A DNA stretch of 31,929 bases. Source: Anthropogastromicrobium sp963626545. GTDB lineage: Bacteria; Bacillota; Clostridia; Lachnospirales; Lachnospiraceae. A program made the translations under genes and the position numbers. The notes beneath the pieces were generated by a model that did no database searches, was not told where the DNA came from, and saw only the letters and a program-made list of their open reading frames with translations. The DNA lies in contig CAVFYJ010000029.1 in NCBI GenBank assembly GCA_963626545.1, positions 1-31,929 on the forward strand. The letters are read 5' to 3'. Shown piece after piece: positions 14,413 to 22,589 of this stretch (position 1 is the stretch's first letter; every line of letters starts with the position of its first letter).

Positions 14413-16077
14413 ATGGAAGAAAAAGAGGAAATGGCAAAAGTTTTTGTAGTAGGTCACAGAAATCCAGATACCGACTCGATCTGCTCGGCAATTTCGTATG
14501 CAAATTTGAAAAATACGGCAGGGGATGGCAAGGAATATATTGCCTGCCGTGCCGGACGTGTCAATGAGGAGACAAAATATGTGCTCGATTATTTTGGCAT
14601 GTCAGAGCCGGAGCTGGTGGAGGATGTGCGTACTCAGGTAAGGGATATTGATTTTCGGCGAACACCGGGCGTTCAGCGAAATATTTCTTTAAAAACGGCA
14701 TGGCGCATCATGAAGGATGAGCATGTTGTCACCGTTCCGGTTGTGAACAGAAAGCGCCTTGAGGGTGTACTGACCGTCAGCGATATCACCGATTCCTTTA
14801 TGGAAGCATACGACAATGAGATTTTATCCACCGCGCATACTCGTTACAGCAACATCGTGGATACACTTGAGGGTACGCTTTTAATCGGAGATGAGAAAGC
14901 GTACTATACAAAAGGGAAGGTACTTGTTGCCGCCGCGAATCCGGATCTGATGGAGAGCTATATCAGCAAGCACGACCTTGTAATTTTGGGAAACCGTTAT
15001 GAGTCCCAGCTGTGTGCGATCGAGATGGAGGCTGACTGTATCGTTGTGTGTGAGGGTGCACCAGTATCCTTAACGATTCGTAAGCTTGCGCAGGAGCGCG
15101 GCTGTACCGTCATCAGCACCCCGTTTGATACCTTCACCGCAGCACGTTTCATTAACCAGAGTATGCCAATCAGTTATTTTATGAAGCGCGATCATCTGAT
15201 CACCTTCGAGGAAGATGAATTTATCGACGATATTCGCGATACGATGGCTTCCGTGCGCCACCGCGATTTCCCGATCATTAACAGTCAGGGTCAGTATCTC
15301 GGCACGATTTCCCGTCGAAACTTACTCGGCGCAAAGAAAAAACAGGTCATTCTTGTTGATCACAATGAGAGCGGACAGGCGGTGCGCGGCATTCAGGATG
15401 CACAGATTCTCGAGATCATTGACCATCACCGTCTGGGCACAATCGAGACCATGACACCTGTTTATTTTCGAAATCAGCCGCTTGGCTGCACTGCAACCAT
15501 CATCTATCAAATGTATCAGGAGCAGAATATTCCGATTAGCAGAGAGATCGCAGGTCTTTTGTGCGGTGCGATTATCTCTGATACGCTGTTATTCCGTTCT
15601 CCAACCTGTACCGCAATCGACCGCATGGTAGCAGAAAAGCTTGGCATGATTGCGAAAATTGATCTCGAAAGCTTTGCAAAGGAAATGTTTGCCGCAGGAA
15701 GCAACTTAAAAAACAAAACCGAAGAGCAGATTTTCTTCCAGGATTACAAGCGTTTCACGATGGAATCCCTTGAGGTTGGCGTGGCGCAGATCAGTTCCAT
15801 GAACCCGGACGAGCTTTCTGAGCTGTGTACCCGCATGCCAGCTTATCTCGAAAAGGCGGCCGAACAGCAGAAGGTAGACATGATCTATATGATGCTCACC
15901 AGCATCATGGATGAGAGCACGACACTTCTTTGCTATGGAAAGCACTGCGACAAGATTGTGCAATACGCATTTGCACAGGAGCTTACCGACGGAAAGGTAG
16001 AGCTTCCTGGCGTGGTATCCAGAAAGAAGCAGCTCGTTCCGGCGCTGATGACTGGTATTCAGATGATGATGCAGTAA
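14413..16077 (+). CDS. Manganese-dependent inorganic pyrophosphatase, family II, with CBS and DRTGG domains
   Basis: A 554-residue cytoplasmic enzyme that splits pyrophosphate. The DHH part begins VVGHRNPDTDSICSAI, and continues later with VILVDHNE and EIIDHHRLG; the C-terminal DHHA2 part ends SRKKQLVPALMTGIQ. Inserted in the DHH domain are two CBS modules (about residues 75-125 and 245-300) separated by a DRTGG-like region (GRVN-type GDEKAYYTKGKVLVAA...VILGNRYESQ). In characterised relatives from Clostridium, AMP/ADP inhibit and ATP or Ap4A activate through the CBS pair, so energy-state control is likely. GGAGG (14401-14405) fits ATG 14413 (7 nt) better than ATG 14410. It is followed by a short palindromic gap and a flavin reductase. 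Confidence 0.93.
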   Translation: MEEKEEMAKVFVVGHRNPDTDSICSAISYANLKNTAGDGKEYIACRAGRVNEETKYVLDYFGMSEPELVEDVRTQVRDIDFRRTPGVQRNISLKTAWRIMKDEHVVTVPVVNRKRLEGVLTVSDITDSFMEAYDNEILSTAHTRYSNIVDTLEGTLLIGDEKAYYTKGKVLVAAANPDLMESYISKHDLVILGNRYESQLCAIEMEADCIVVCEGAPVSLTIRKLAQERGCTVISTPFDTFTAARFINQSMPISYFMKRDHLITFEEDEFIDDIRDTMASVRHRDFPIINSQGQYLGTISRRNLLGAKKKQVILVDHNESGQAVRGIQDAQILEIIDHHRLGTIETMTPVYFRNQPLGCTATIIYQMYQEQNIPISREIAGLLCGAIISDTLLFRSPTCTAIDRMVAEKLGMIAKIDLESFAKEMFAAGSNLKNKTEEQIFFQDYKRFTMESLEVGVAQISSMNPDELSELCTRMPAYLEKAAEQQKVDMIYMMLTSIMDESTTLLCYGKHCDKIVQYAFAQELTDGKVELPGVVSRKKQLVPALMTGIQMMMQ

Positions 16078-16084
16078 TCGGTAT

Positions 16085-16143
16085 CAATTCAGAGCCGTAC
16101 ACAAATGAAGAATTGAAGTGTGGCTCTGGATTGAAAATGAAGA
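16085..16143. repeat. Short palindromic gap element (CAGAGCC...GGCTCTG)
   Basis: CAATTCAGAGCC (16085-16096) pairs with GGCTCTGGATTG (16132-16143), 12 bp with one G-T, enclosing a further ACAC/GTGT match. It begins 7 nt after the pyrophosphatase stop and shares ATTCAGAGCCG with the much longer element before murA. There is no T run. Confidence 0.65.
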
Positions 16144-16202
16144 ATCGAAAATAACAAAAGTAATAATAAAAAGTAGTAATAGAAAGCGAGAAAGCAAGAA
16201 TC

Positions 16203-16781
16203 ATGAGCAAACAAATTTGGAAGCCGGGCAATATGCTGTACCCGGTACCGGCTGTCCTTGTCAGCACGGCAGACAACACAGGAAAAGACAATTTAATTAC
16301 AATCGCGTGGACCGGAACCGTGTGTTCCGACCCGGCGATGACCTATATTTCCGTGAGAAAAGAACGCCATTCTCATCATATGTTAAAAGAGAGCGGCGAA
16401 TTTGTCATCAATCTGGTATCAGAGGACATTTGCCGCACAGCAGATTTTTGTGGTGTGCGTTCCGGACGCGATGTGGACAAGTTTGAGGCAACTGGACTGA
16501 CAAGAGAAAAAGCATCTACCTTAAATGTTCCGATGGTAAAGGAGAGTCCGGTCAATATCGAGTGCAAGGTGACACAGGTGCTTGAGCTTGGCAGCCACGA
16601 CATGTTTTTGGCAAAGGTAACGGCAGTGCAGGTTGATGAGTCCTTGCTTGACGAAAAAGGAAAGTTAGACTTAAATCGCGCAAAGCTTGTTGCATATTCC
16701 CACGGCGAGTACCAGACATTTACGAACATTTTAGGTACCTTTGGCTACAGTGTAAAGAAGAAAACAAAGAAAGTACGCTGA
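16203..16781 (+). CDS. Flavin reductase family protein (FMN-binding split barrel)
   Basis: A 192-residue soluble flavoprotein. MLYPVPAVLVSTAD, NLITIAWTGTVCSDPAMTYISVR and SGEFVINLV are the family's FMN-binding strands and loop; the C-terminal half has VTQVLELGSHDMFLAKV. Members reduce free flavin with NAD(P)H, or act as flavoredoxin-like electron carriers in anaerobes; which applies is not clear. The start has only a weak AGAAAGCGAG site. It lies 125 nt after the pyrophosphatase gene with a palindromic element between, so it may share that transcript. Confidence 0.9.
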   Translation: MSKQIWKPGNMLYPVPAVLVSTADNTGKDNLITIAWTGTVCSDPAMTYISVRKERHSHHMLKESGEFVINLVSEDICRTADFCGVRSGRDVDKFEATGLTREKASTLNVPMVKESPVNIECKVTQVLELGSHDMFLAKVTAVQVDESLLDEKGKLDLNRAKLVAYSHGEYQTFTNILGTFGYSVKKKTKKVR

Positions 16782-16871
16782 TTTCAAACGTATGTTTTAG
16801 AAAAATATTACAAAATTGTTACAGGAATGTATTCCGTTTGCAATAAAAGTGATAAAGTTCTTCTTGGGAGG

Positions 16872-16899
16872 TTTACAAAGGCGAAAAGTATGTTATAAT
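16872..16899 (+). promoter_or_regulatory. Promoter for the murA leader
   Basis: TTTACA (16872-16877) and TATAAT (16894-16899) are 16 bases apart. It implies an untranslated leader of roughly 395 nt before murA. Confidence 0.7.
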
Positions 16900-16984
16900 G
16901 AAACAGACTTGATAAAATAGGTAAGTCATAATCAGGTTTAATTCGTCATATTGCACGAAACGCTTAAAATAAATATAACTTAAA

Positions 16985-17150
16985 TATAACTATTCAGAGC
17001 CGCACCTCGATTCCGCTTTGCGTTGCTCCAGCTGGAGCAATTATCTCGTTGTGGCTTCTCGCCATATGAAATTGTAAGAAAAAGTACTCATTCATGCGAG
17101 CATGATTCGTACTGTTCCTTACAATTTCGCATGGCTCTGAATAGTTGCAA
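16985..17150 (+). repeat. Long palindromic element in the murA leader
   Basis: AACTATTCAGAGCC (16988-17001) is a perfect 14-base match to GGCTCTGAATAGTT (17133-17146). Inside are a perfect 18-base palindrome (17023-17040, TTGCTCCAGCTGGAGCAA) and a second hairpin, GAAATTGTAAG (17068-17078) with CTTACAATTTC (17118-17128), capped by AGTAC/GTACT and CATG/CATG. GCCAT (17061-17065) can also pair with ATGGC (17131-17135), competing with the outer stem. It may be a mobile palindromic repeat or a leader RNA structure. Confidence 0.75.
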
Positions 17151-17173
17151 ATAAAAATCGAAGAGAAAGATGA

Positions 17174-17241
17174 GTCGAATTGCCGATAGCACTAGAAAAA
17201 ACTAGTTCGCGGCAATTGTTTCGACCTGTCCGTGTTCACGG
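17174..17241 (+). other. Second hairpin in the murA leader
   Basis: GTCGAA (17174-17179) with TTCGAC (17220-17225), AATTGCCG (17178-17185) with CGGCAATT (17210-17217) and ACTAG (17191-17195) with CTAGT (17202-17206) stack into one hairpin. A small CCGTG/CACGG hairpin (17230-17241) follows. None has a T run. Confidence 0.6.
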
Positions 17242-17301
17242 GTAGCGTGGATTGAAATCCAAAAATCCCCATTGCGGATTGGAAACGGGAGATAGAAATA
17301 T

Positions 17302-18606
17302 ATGGAACAATATGTAATAAAAGGCGGGAATCCGCTGGTTGGCGACGTTGTGATCGGCGGAGCCAAAAATGCAGCGCTTGGAATATTGGCTGCAGCGATC
17401 ATGGCAGATGAGTTTGTCACAGTTACAAACCTTCCAGATGTAAAGGATGTCAACATTCTTCTGGAGGCAATCAGCGAGACCGGTGCGTCGGTAGTACGTG
17501 ACGAACGCCATACCGTAAGATTAAACGGAAAGACCATTGGCAGTTGTGTCGTAGACAACAGCTACGTAAAGAAGATGAGAGCATCTTACTATCTGCTCGG
17601 TGCATTATTAGGTAAGTATCATCACGCAGAGGTAGCCCTTCCGGGTGGATGCAATATCGGAAGTCGTCCGATTGATCAGCATTTAAAGGGATTCCGTGCG
17701 CTTGGTGCAACCGGAAAGATCAGCAATGGTATGATCATTGTCGATGCAAAGAAGCTGGTTGGTGCGCGCATTTATTTCGATAAGGTATCCGTAGGCGCTA
17801 CGATCAATGTTATGTTAGCTGCTACGCTGGCAGAGGGACGTACCGTCCTTGAGAATGTTGCAAAAGAGCCGCATATTGTCGATGTTGCCAACATGTTAAA
17901 CAGCATGGGAGCAAATGTCAAGGGTGCAGGTACCGATGTCATCCGTATTGAGGGTGTAAAGAGCCTTCACGGAGCCGAGTATAGCGTAATCCCGGATCAG
18001 ATCGAGGCTGGTACCTTTATGATGGTAGCAGCAGCTACCAGAGGTGACATCACGGTAAAGAATGTCATCCCGAAGCACTTAGACTGCTTAAGCTCCAAGC
18101 TTCGCGAGATCGGCTGTGAGGTTTCTGAGTTTGATGATGCCGTGCGCGTTGTCTGTAAAGAGAGACTTCATGCAACTTCTGTCAACACACTTCCGTACCC
18201 GGGCTTCCCGACAGACATGCAGCCACAGATGTCAGTTGTTTTGGCACTCGCACGTGGTACCAGCGTTGTGACCGAGAGTATTTTCGATAATCGTTTCCGC
18301 TATGTTGATGAGTTAAACCGCATGGGTGCAAGTATTCAGGTGGAGAGCAACATCGCGATCATCAACGGAATTGAGCAGTTTTCTGGTGCTTCTGTGACCG
18401 TTCCGGATCTGCGTGCAGGCGCAGCGCTTGTCATTGCCGGACTGGCTGCACAGGGCGTCAGTGTACTTGAGGATATCGTTTATATTAAGAGAGGTTACGA
18501 GGATTTCGCAGAAAAGCTTACGAGCCTTGGCGGTGTCATCGAGGAAGTGGAGACCGAGAAGGATATCCAGAGATTCCGTTTAAAGAATGGAACGACCAAT
18601 AGCTAA
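17302..18606 (+). CDS. murA: UDP-N-acetylglucosamine 1-carboxyvinyltransferase
   Basis: A 434-residue cytoplasmic enzyme that adds enolpyruvate from PEP to UDP-GlcNAc, the first committed step of peptidoglycan synthesis. K22-N23 in GGAKNAAL bind substrate. C117 in LPGGCNIGSRPIDQH is the catalytic cysteine attacked by fosfomycin, so the enzyme should be sensitive. The C-terminal half has AGTFMMVAAATRGD and YPGFPTDMQPQ, both conserved. Length is full. GGGAGA lies about 9 nt before the ATG. It has its own promoter with a long structured leader and is followed by another large palindromic element. Confidence 0.96.
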   Translation: MEQYVIKGGNPLVGDVVIGGAKNAALGILAAAIMADEFVTVTNLPDVKDVNILLEAISETGASVVRDERHTVRLNGKTIGSCVVDNSYVKKMRASYYLLGALLGKYHHAEVALPGGCNIGSRPIDQHLKGFRALGATGKISNGMIIVDAKKLVGARIYFDKVSVGATINVMLAATLAEGRTVLENVAKEPHIVDVANMLNSMGANVKGAGTDVIRIEGVKSLHGAEYSVIPDQIEAGTFMMVAAATRGDITVKNVIPKHLDCLSSKLREIGCEVSEFDDAVRVVCKERLHATSVNTLPYPGFPTDMQPQMSVVLALARGTSVVTESIFDNRFRYVDELNRMGASIQVESNIAIINGIEQFSGASVTVPDLRAGAALVIAGLAAQGVSVLEDIVYIKRGYEDFAEKLTSLGGVIEEVETEKDIQRFRLKNGTTNS

Positions 18607-18609
18607 TTT

Positions 18610-18790
18610 TTGTTCACGGGCCGCTTATTTACGAAGCGGCTCGACGATTGTTTTGTCGACGTCACTGTTCAGCAGGATCCCACTACATATTTTCTACGAA
18701 AGTTTACTTTGACAAGGCCTGCTTCAACGTTCCGTCTCGTAAAAGCAACTCGTCTCGCCGCTAATCTAGGTTATGTTGCCCGTGAATGAG
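18610..18790 (+). repeat. Structured gap element A, after murA
   Basis: The ends TTCACGGGC (18613-18621) and GCCCGTGAA (18778-18786) are perfect inverted repeats. Inside: GCCGCTT/AAGCGGC (18620-18640), TCGAC/GTCGA (18641-18659), and AGCAGG (18671-18676) with CCTGCT (18718-18723). Blocks 18640-18673 and 18721-18743 are repeated, at 29 of 34 and 22 of 23 bases, in the element after proS. No open frame or T run explains it. Confidence 0.75.
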
Positions 18791-18841
18791 AGCGTTGAGA
18801 AAAATCATCATAAAAAATGTATAAAGTTATAGAAAAACCAC

Positions 18842-18870
18842 TTGCATTTTTTCACAAACAGGTTTATAAT
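18842..18870 (+). promoter_or_regulatory. Promoter for the metK riboswitch transcript
   Basis: TTGCAT (18842-18847) and TATAAT (18865-18870) are 17 bases apart, about 45 nt before the S-box. Confidence 0.8.
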
Positions 18871-18913
18871 CCCCTTTGCAAAAAAGAAAGGCTGTAAAAC
18901 AGTCAGATATACC

Positions 18914-19080
18914 CCCTTATTCAGAGTGATGGAGATACATAGGATCTGAGAAGTCACGGCAACCCCTTGGGAGAGGAAGGTGCCAACCTGAGCGAGCAGG
19001 CTTGCCTGCAGTCGAACAATAAGAGGTGAACGGATAAATAAGATTTTGTCGGTCCGCCCCTTATCGGGCGGATTTTTTTT
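18914..19080 (+). promoter_or_regulatory. SAM-I (S-box) riboswitch with terminator
   Basis: P1 pairs CTTAT (18916-18920) with ATAAG (19019-19023). Between are the S-box signatures AGAG, GATGGAG, TGA-AG, CGGCAACC and GGTGCCAACCT, in order. The expression platform is a terminator: TCCGCCC (19053-19059), loop CTTATC, GGGCGGA (19066-19072) and eight T. SAM binding should favour termination, so metK is made when SAM is low. Confidence 0.92.
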
Positions 19081-19082
19081 GC

Positions 19083-19137
19083 GCTAGCAATTCACACGTC
19101 ACGTTTGTTTTGTGAATGTGCATCCGTGAATTGCGCC
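19083..19137 (+). repeat. Palindromic gap element (AATTCAC...GTGAATT) between riboswitch and metK
   Basis: GCAATTCAC (19087-19095) pairs with GTGAATTGC (19126-19134). The left arm continues ACGTCA as in the elements at 21137 and 26086, and the right arm follows ATCC as in the one at 28112. It lies in the metK leader after the terminator. Confidence 0.65.
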
Positions 19138-19188
19138 GATACAAAGCATATATAGAACACACAAAGAAAGGACAAACAGAAGAGAATT

Positions 19189-20373
19189 ATGGCACATTAT
19201 TTATTTACATCCGAATCCGTAACTGAAGGACATCCCGACAAGGTCTGCGACCAGATTTCTGACGCAGTATTAGACGCAATGCTTGAGCAGGACCCGATGA
19301 GCCGTGTTGCATGCGAAACCTGCACCACCACCGGACTTGTTATGATCATGGGCGAGATCACCACAAAGGCTCAGGTTGATATTCAGAAGGTAGCAAGAGA
19401 CACCATCCGTAAGATTGGTTATACCGACGCAGCGTATGGCTTCAGCGCAGACAGCTGTGCAGTTATGACGGTACTTGACAAGCAGTCCACCGATATCGCA
19501 ATGGGCGTTGACAAGTCTTTTGAGGCAAAGACTGGCGAGGATAAGGACGATTTGGATACCGGAGCTGGTGATCAGGGTATGATGTTTGGTTATGCAAGCA
19601 ACGAGACACCAGAGCTGATGCCGTATCCGATTTCTCTGGCACACAAGCTGGCACGCAGACTGACCGAGGTTCGTAAGAATGGTACACTGACCTACTTAAG
19701 ACCAGACGGAAAGACTCAGGTAACCGTTGAGTACGATGAGAATGACAAGCCGGTACGTCTGGATGCAGTTGTTCTTTCCACTCAGCATGACCCGGATGTA
19801 ACGCAGGAGCAGATCCATGAGGATATCAAGAAGTATGTATTTGACGAGGTAATCCCGGCAGAGCTTGTTGATGAGAAGACCAAGTTCTTCGTAAATCCGA
19901 CCGGACGTTTCGTAATCGGTGGACCGCAGGGCGATAGCGGACTGACTGGAAGAAAGCTGATCGTAGATACCTACGGTGGTATGGCAAGACACGGCGGCGG
20001 CGCTTTCTCTGGTAAGGACTGCACCAAGGTAGACCGTTCTGCTTCCTATGCAGCTCGTTACGTTGCAAAGAACATCGTAGCTGCCGGTCTGGCACAGCGC
20101 TGCGAGATTCAGGTTTCCTACGCAATCGGTGTTGCTCATCCGACTTCCATTATGGTAAACACCTTTGGAACAGGCGTAGTAGAGGACGCAAAACTTGTTG
20201 ACATCATCCGCGAGAACTTCGATCTTCGCCCGGCAGGTATCATCAAGATGCTTGACCTGAGACGTCCGATCTACTCTCAGACAGCTGCATATGGTCACTT
20301 CGGCAGAACCGATATCGATCTTCCGTGGGAGGCAACCGATAAGGCAGAAGCACTGAAGAAGTATCTGGCATAA
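19189..20373 (+). CDS. metK: S-adenosylmethionine synthetase
   Basis: A 394-residue enzyme making SAM from methionine and ATP. The N-terminus LFTSESVTEGHPDKVCDQISDAVLD, GAGDQGMMFGYA (methionine/ATP site) and GGGAFSGKD (phosphate loop) are all as in the family. It is cytoplasmic and works as a tetramer. The ATG is supported by the family start MAHYLFTSESV even though only a modest AAGAGA site is near. It is under the S-box riboswitch 110 nt upstream. The next gene begins one base after its stop, so the two are co-transcribed. Confidence 0.97.
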   Translation: MAHYLFTSESVTEGHPDKVCDQISDAVLDAMLEQDPMSRVACETCTTTGLVMIMGEITTKAQVDIQKVARDTIRKIGYTDAAYGFSADSCAVMTVLDKQSTDIAMGVDKSFEAKTGEDKDDLDTGAGDQGMMFGYASNETPELMPYPISLAHKLARRLTEVRKNGTLTYLRPDGKTQVTVEYDENDKPVRLDAVVLSTQHDPDVTQEQIHEDIKKYVFDEVIPAELVDEKTKFFVNPTGRFVIGGPQGDSGLTGRKLIVDTYGGMARHGGGAFSGKDCTKVDRSASYAARYVAKNIVAAGLAQRCEIQVSYAIGVAHPTSIMVNTFGTGVVEDAKLVDIIRENFDLRPAGIIKMLDLRRPIYSQTAAYGHFGRTDIDLPWEATDKAEALKKYLA

Positions 20374-20374
20374 G

Positions 20375-21118
20375 ATGGCAGGATATAGCAATCAGAAGGT
20401 GTTCATTCTATACGAGGATGAACACCTTCTCGTGGTAAAAAAGCCTTTTGGCATGGAGTCCCAGCGGGGAAAAAGCTTTGCGATGGATTTGGAGAGCCTG
20501 CTTCGAGGTTACTTATCCTCAAAGACAAAGAGCGATCGCCCGTATCTGGCTGTGATTCACCGGCTTGACCGCCCGGTGGCAGGTGTGATGGTCTATGCCA
20601 AGACAAAAAAGGCAGCGGCAGCGTTAAGTGCCCAGCTGCAAAAGGAAAGTTTTTCTAAGGTATATGAGGCTGTTGTGAGTGGGAATCCTTCTAGCTGTGA
20701 GGGCAGATTAGAGGATTACCTGCTTGCAGATAAGCGCACCGGAATGGCATCCGTATCGGATCCGATCAATCCCGATGCAAAAAAAGCCGTCTTAACTTGG
20801 AAAGAAATTACCGCACAGGAATTAAAATCAAGCGATCTGATGACACATTACTTAAGCAGTCCATCACCAGCTGGCGGCTGGCACTGCCTTCGTATTGTGC
20901 TAGAGACAGGGCGTCATCATCAGATTCGCACCCAGCTTTCCCATGCAGGAATGCCGATCGCAGGGGATGTGCGCTACGGCGGTGCACCGGTAAATGGACC
21001 GCGCGGTGCGATTGCACTTTGTGCAGCACAATTGTCATTTCGTCATCCTGTGACAGGAAAATACTTGACATTTTCCTGGAATGATGATACCAATATAACA
21101 ACAGTTACCGGAAGGTGA
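20375..21118 (+). CDS. RluA-family pseudouridine synthase
   Basis: A 247-residue RNA-modifying enzyme. VIHRLDRPVAGVMVYAKT holds the catalytic Asp of the RluA class, and LETGRHHQIRTQLSHAGMPIAGDVRYG is the other conserved stretch. No S4 RNA-binding domain precedes it, and the protein starts directly with FILYEDEHLLVVKKP, so it is a short form resembling the RluA/RluC catalytic domain alone; which rRNA or tRNA site is modified is unknown. It starts one base after the metK stop, with only AAGAAG as a possible ribosome site, so coupling to metK translation is likely. Codons 7-19 contain a 13-bp perfect hairpin. Confidence 0.9.
   Translation: MAGYSNQKVFILYEDEHLLVVKKPFGMESQRGKSFAMDLESLLRGYLSSKTKSDRPYLAVIHRLDRPVAGVMVYAKTKKAAAALSAQLQKESFSKVYEAVVSGNPSSCEGRLEDYLLADKRTGMASVSDPINPDAKKAVLTWKEITAQELKSSDLMTHYLSSPSPAGGWHCLRIVLETGRHHQIRTQLSHAGMPIAGDVRYGGAPVNGPRGAIALCAAQLSFRHPVTGKYLTFSWNDDTNITTVTGR
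20394..20430 (+). other. Perfect 13-bp hairpin at the start of the pseudouridine synthase gene
   Basis: AGAAGGTGTTCAT (20394-20406) is the exact reverse complement of ATGAACACCTTCT (20418-20430), loop 11 nt. It starts 20 nt after the start codon. No T run follows. It could slow early translation or mark the metK mRNA end. Confidence 0.6.
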
Positions 21119-21136
21119 TCAGACGATGACTGTATC

Positions 21137-21165
21137 GTTCACACGTCATACCAGACTCGGTGAAC
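21137..21165 (+). repeat. Small palindromic gap element (GTTCAC...GTGAAC)
   Basis: GTTCAC (21137-21142) and GTGAAC (21160-21165) close a 17-nt centre. The first 24 bases match the start of the element at 26092 at 19 positions. It lies between the pseudouridine synthase stop and the aspartate kinase ribosome site. Confidence 0.6.
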
Positions 21166-21197
21166 AGCGACGAATCTTAGTTAGAGGAGATACGATT

Positions 21198-22517
21198 ATG
21201 AAGAAGGTTGTTAAGTTTGGCGGAAGCTCTCTGGCGAGCGCAGAACAGTTTACAAAGGTAAAGGACATCATCTGCAGCGACGCTGACAGACGCTATGTAG
21301 TTCCGTCCGCACCGGGAAAGCGTTTTTCCGGCGACACAAAGGTAACAGATATGCTCTATACCTGCTACGCAGCAGCAGAGCAGGACGAGGATTTTTCCGA
21401 TAAGCTTGCAAAGATTCAGGCAAGATACAATGAGATTATCAATGGTCTCGGACTGAACCTTTCACTTGACACGCAGTTTGAGGAGATTGCGTCAAAGTTT
21501 GCAGCGAAGGCAGGAAAAGAGTATGCGGCATCCCGCGGTGAGTATTTAAATGGTATTATTATGGCAAACTACTTGGGCTATGAGTTTGTTGATGCGGCAG
21601 AGGTTATTCGTTTTAACAAGGATGGCTCTTTCAATGCAGCCGTTACAAATGATATTATGTCCAAGCGTCTTGAGGGCGTAGAGCGCGCCGTTATCCCGGG
21701 CTTCTTCGGAGCTGAGAAAGATGGCACCATTCGTACCTTCTCCAGAGGCGGTTCTGATATTACCGGTTCCATCGTGGCAAGAGCTGTAAATGCAAATCTG
21801 TACGAGAACTGGACTGATGTTTCCGGCTGTATGATCGCAGATCCGCGTATCATCAAGAACCCGGAGCCAATCACAACCATTACCTACAAGGAGCTGCGTG
21901 AGCTTTCCTATATGGGTGCTTCCGTTCTTCATGAAGATGCCATTTTCCCGGTACGTCAGGCTGGTATCCCGATCAACATTAGAAATACCAATGCACCAGA
22001 GGATAAGGGAACCATGATCGTTGAGAAGACCTGTCATATTCCGAAGTATACCATCACCGGTATTGCCGGAAAGAAGGATTTTGTTGCAGTCAATATCGAG
22101 AAGGATATGATGAATTCAGAGATCGGATTTGGCAGAAAAGTATTAGAGGCTTTCGAGAAATATGGTATTTCCTTTGAGCATATGCCAAGTGGCGTAGATA
22201 CTATGACCGTCATCGTACATCAGACTGAGTTCGAGGAAAAGGAACAGAAAGTATTAACAGAGATCAAGCATCTGGTTCATCCAGATGTACTCGACCTTGA
22301 GCCGGACATCGCACTGATCGCTATCGTAGGACGCGGTATGAGAGAGGCAAGAGGAACGGCAGGACGTATCTTCTCTGCACTGGCTCATGCAAAGGTAAAT
22401 GTCAAGATGATCGATCAGGGTTCCAGCGAGATCAATATCATCGTTGGTGTTAAAAATTCCGAGTTTGAGATCGCAATCAAGGCAATTTACGATATTTTTG
22501 TCGTATCTCAGCTGTAA
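21198..22517 (+). CDS. Aspartate kinase, second isozyme (about 440 residues)
   Basis: A 439-residue aspartate kinase of a class different from the one at 3781. It opens VVKFGGSSLAS and reads VPSAPGKRFSGDTKVTDMLY where the short class has VLSAMGK. It has SRGGSDITGSIVARA, a long insert before it, and two ACT domains (ITGIAGKKDFVAVNIEKD and IALIAIVGRGM...INIIVGVKNS). Length and pattern resemble the LysC/ThrD (YclM-like) class. The start is ATG 21198, 7 nt after AGAGGAGA; an earlier in-frame ATG at 21126 would run through the palindromic element. Two isozymes probably allow separate feedback by lysine and threonine; which is which cannot be told here. Confidence 0.94.
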   Translation: MKKVVKFGGSSLASAEQFTKVKDIICSDADRRYVVPSAPGKRFSGDTKVTDMLYTCYAAAEQDEDFSDKLAKIQARYNEIINGLGLNLSLDTQFEEIASKFAAKAGKEYAASRGEYLNGIIMANYLGYEFVDAAEVIRFNKDGSFNAAVTNDIMSKRLEGVERAVIPGFFGAEKDGTIRTFSRGGSDITGSIVARAVNANLYENWTDVSGCMIADPRIIKNPEPITTITYKELRELSYMGASVLHEDAIFPVRQAGIPINIRNTNAPEDKGTMIVEKTCHIPKYTITGIAGKKDFVAVNIEKDMMNSEIGFGRKVLEAFEKYGISFEHMPSGVDTMTVIVHQTEFEEKEQKVLTEIKHLVHPDVLDLEPDIALIAIVGRGMREARGTAGRIFSALAHAKVNVKMIDQGSSEINIIVGVKNSEFEIAIKAIYDIFVVSQL

Positions 22518-22523
22518 AACGGG

Positions 22524-22552
22524 TTGACAAATCGTTTTTTGTTTTGTAATAT
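22524..22552 (+). promoter_or_regulatory. Promoter for the proS T-box leader
   Basis: TTGACA (22524-22529) and TAATAT (22547-22552) are 17 bases apart, starting 6 nt after the aspartate kinase stop. Confidence 0.8.
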
Positions 22553-22589
22553 GGAACCATTCAGGTTCAGGCAGATGCCGAATCTGTCC

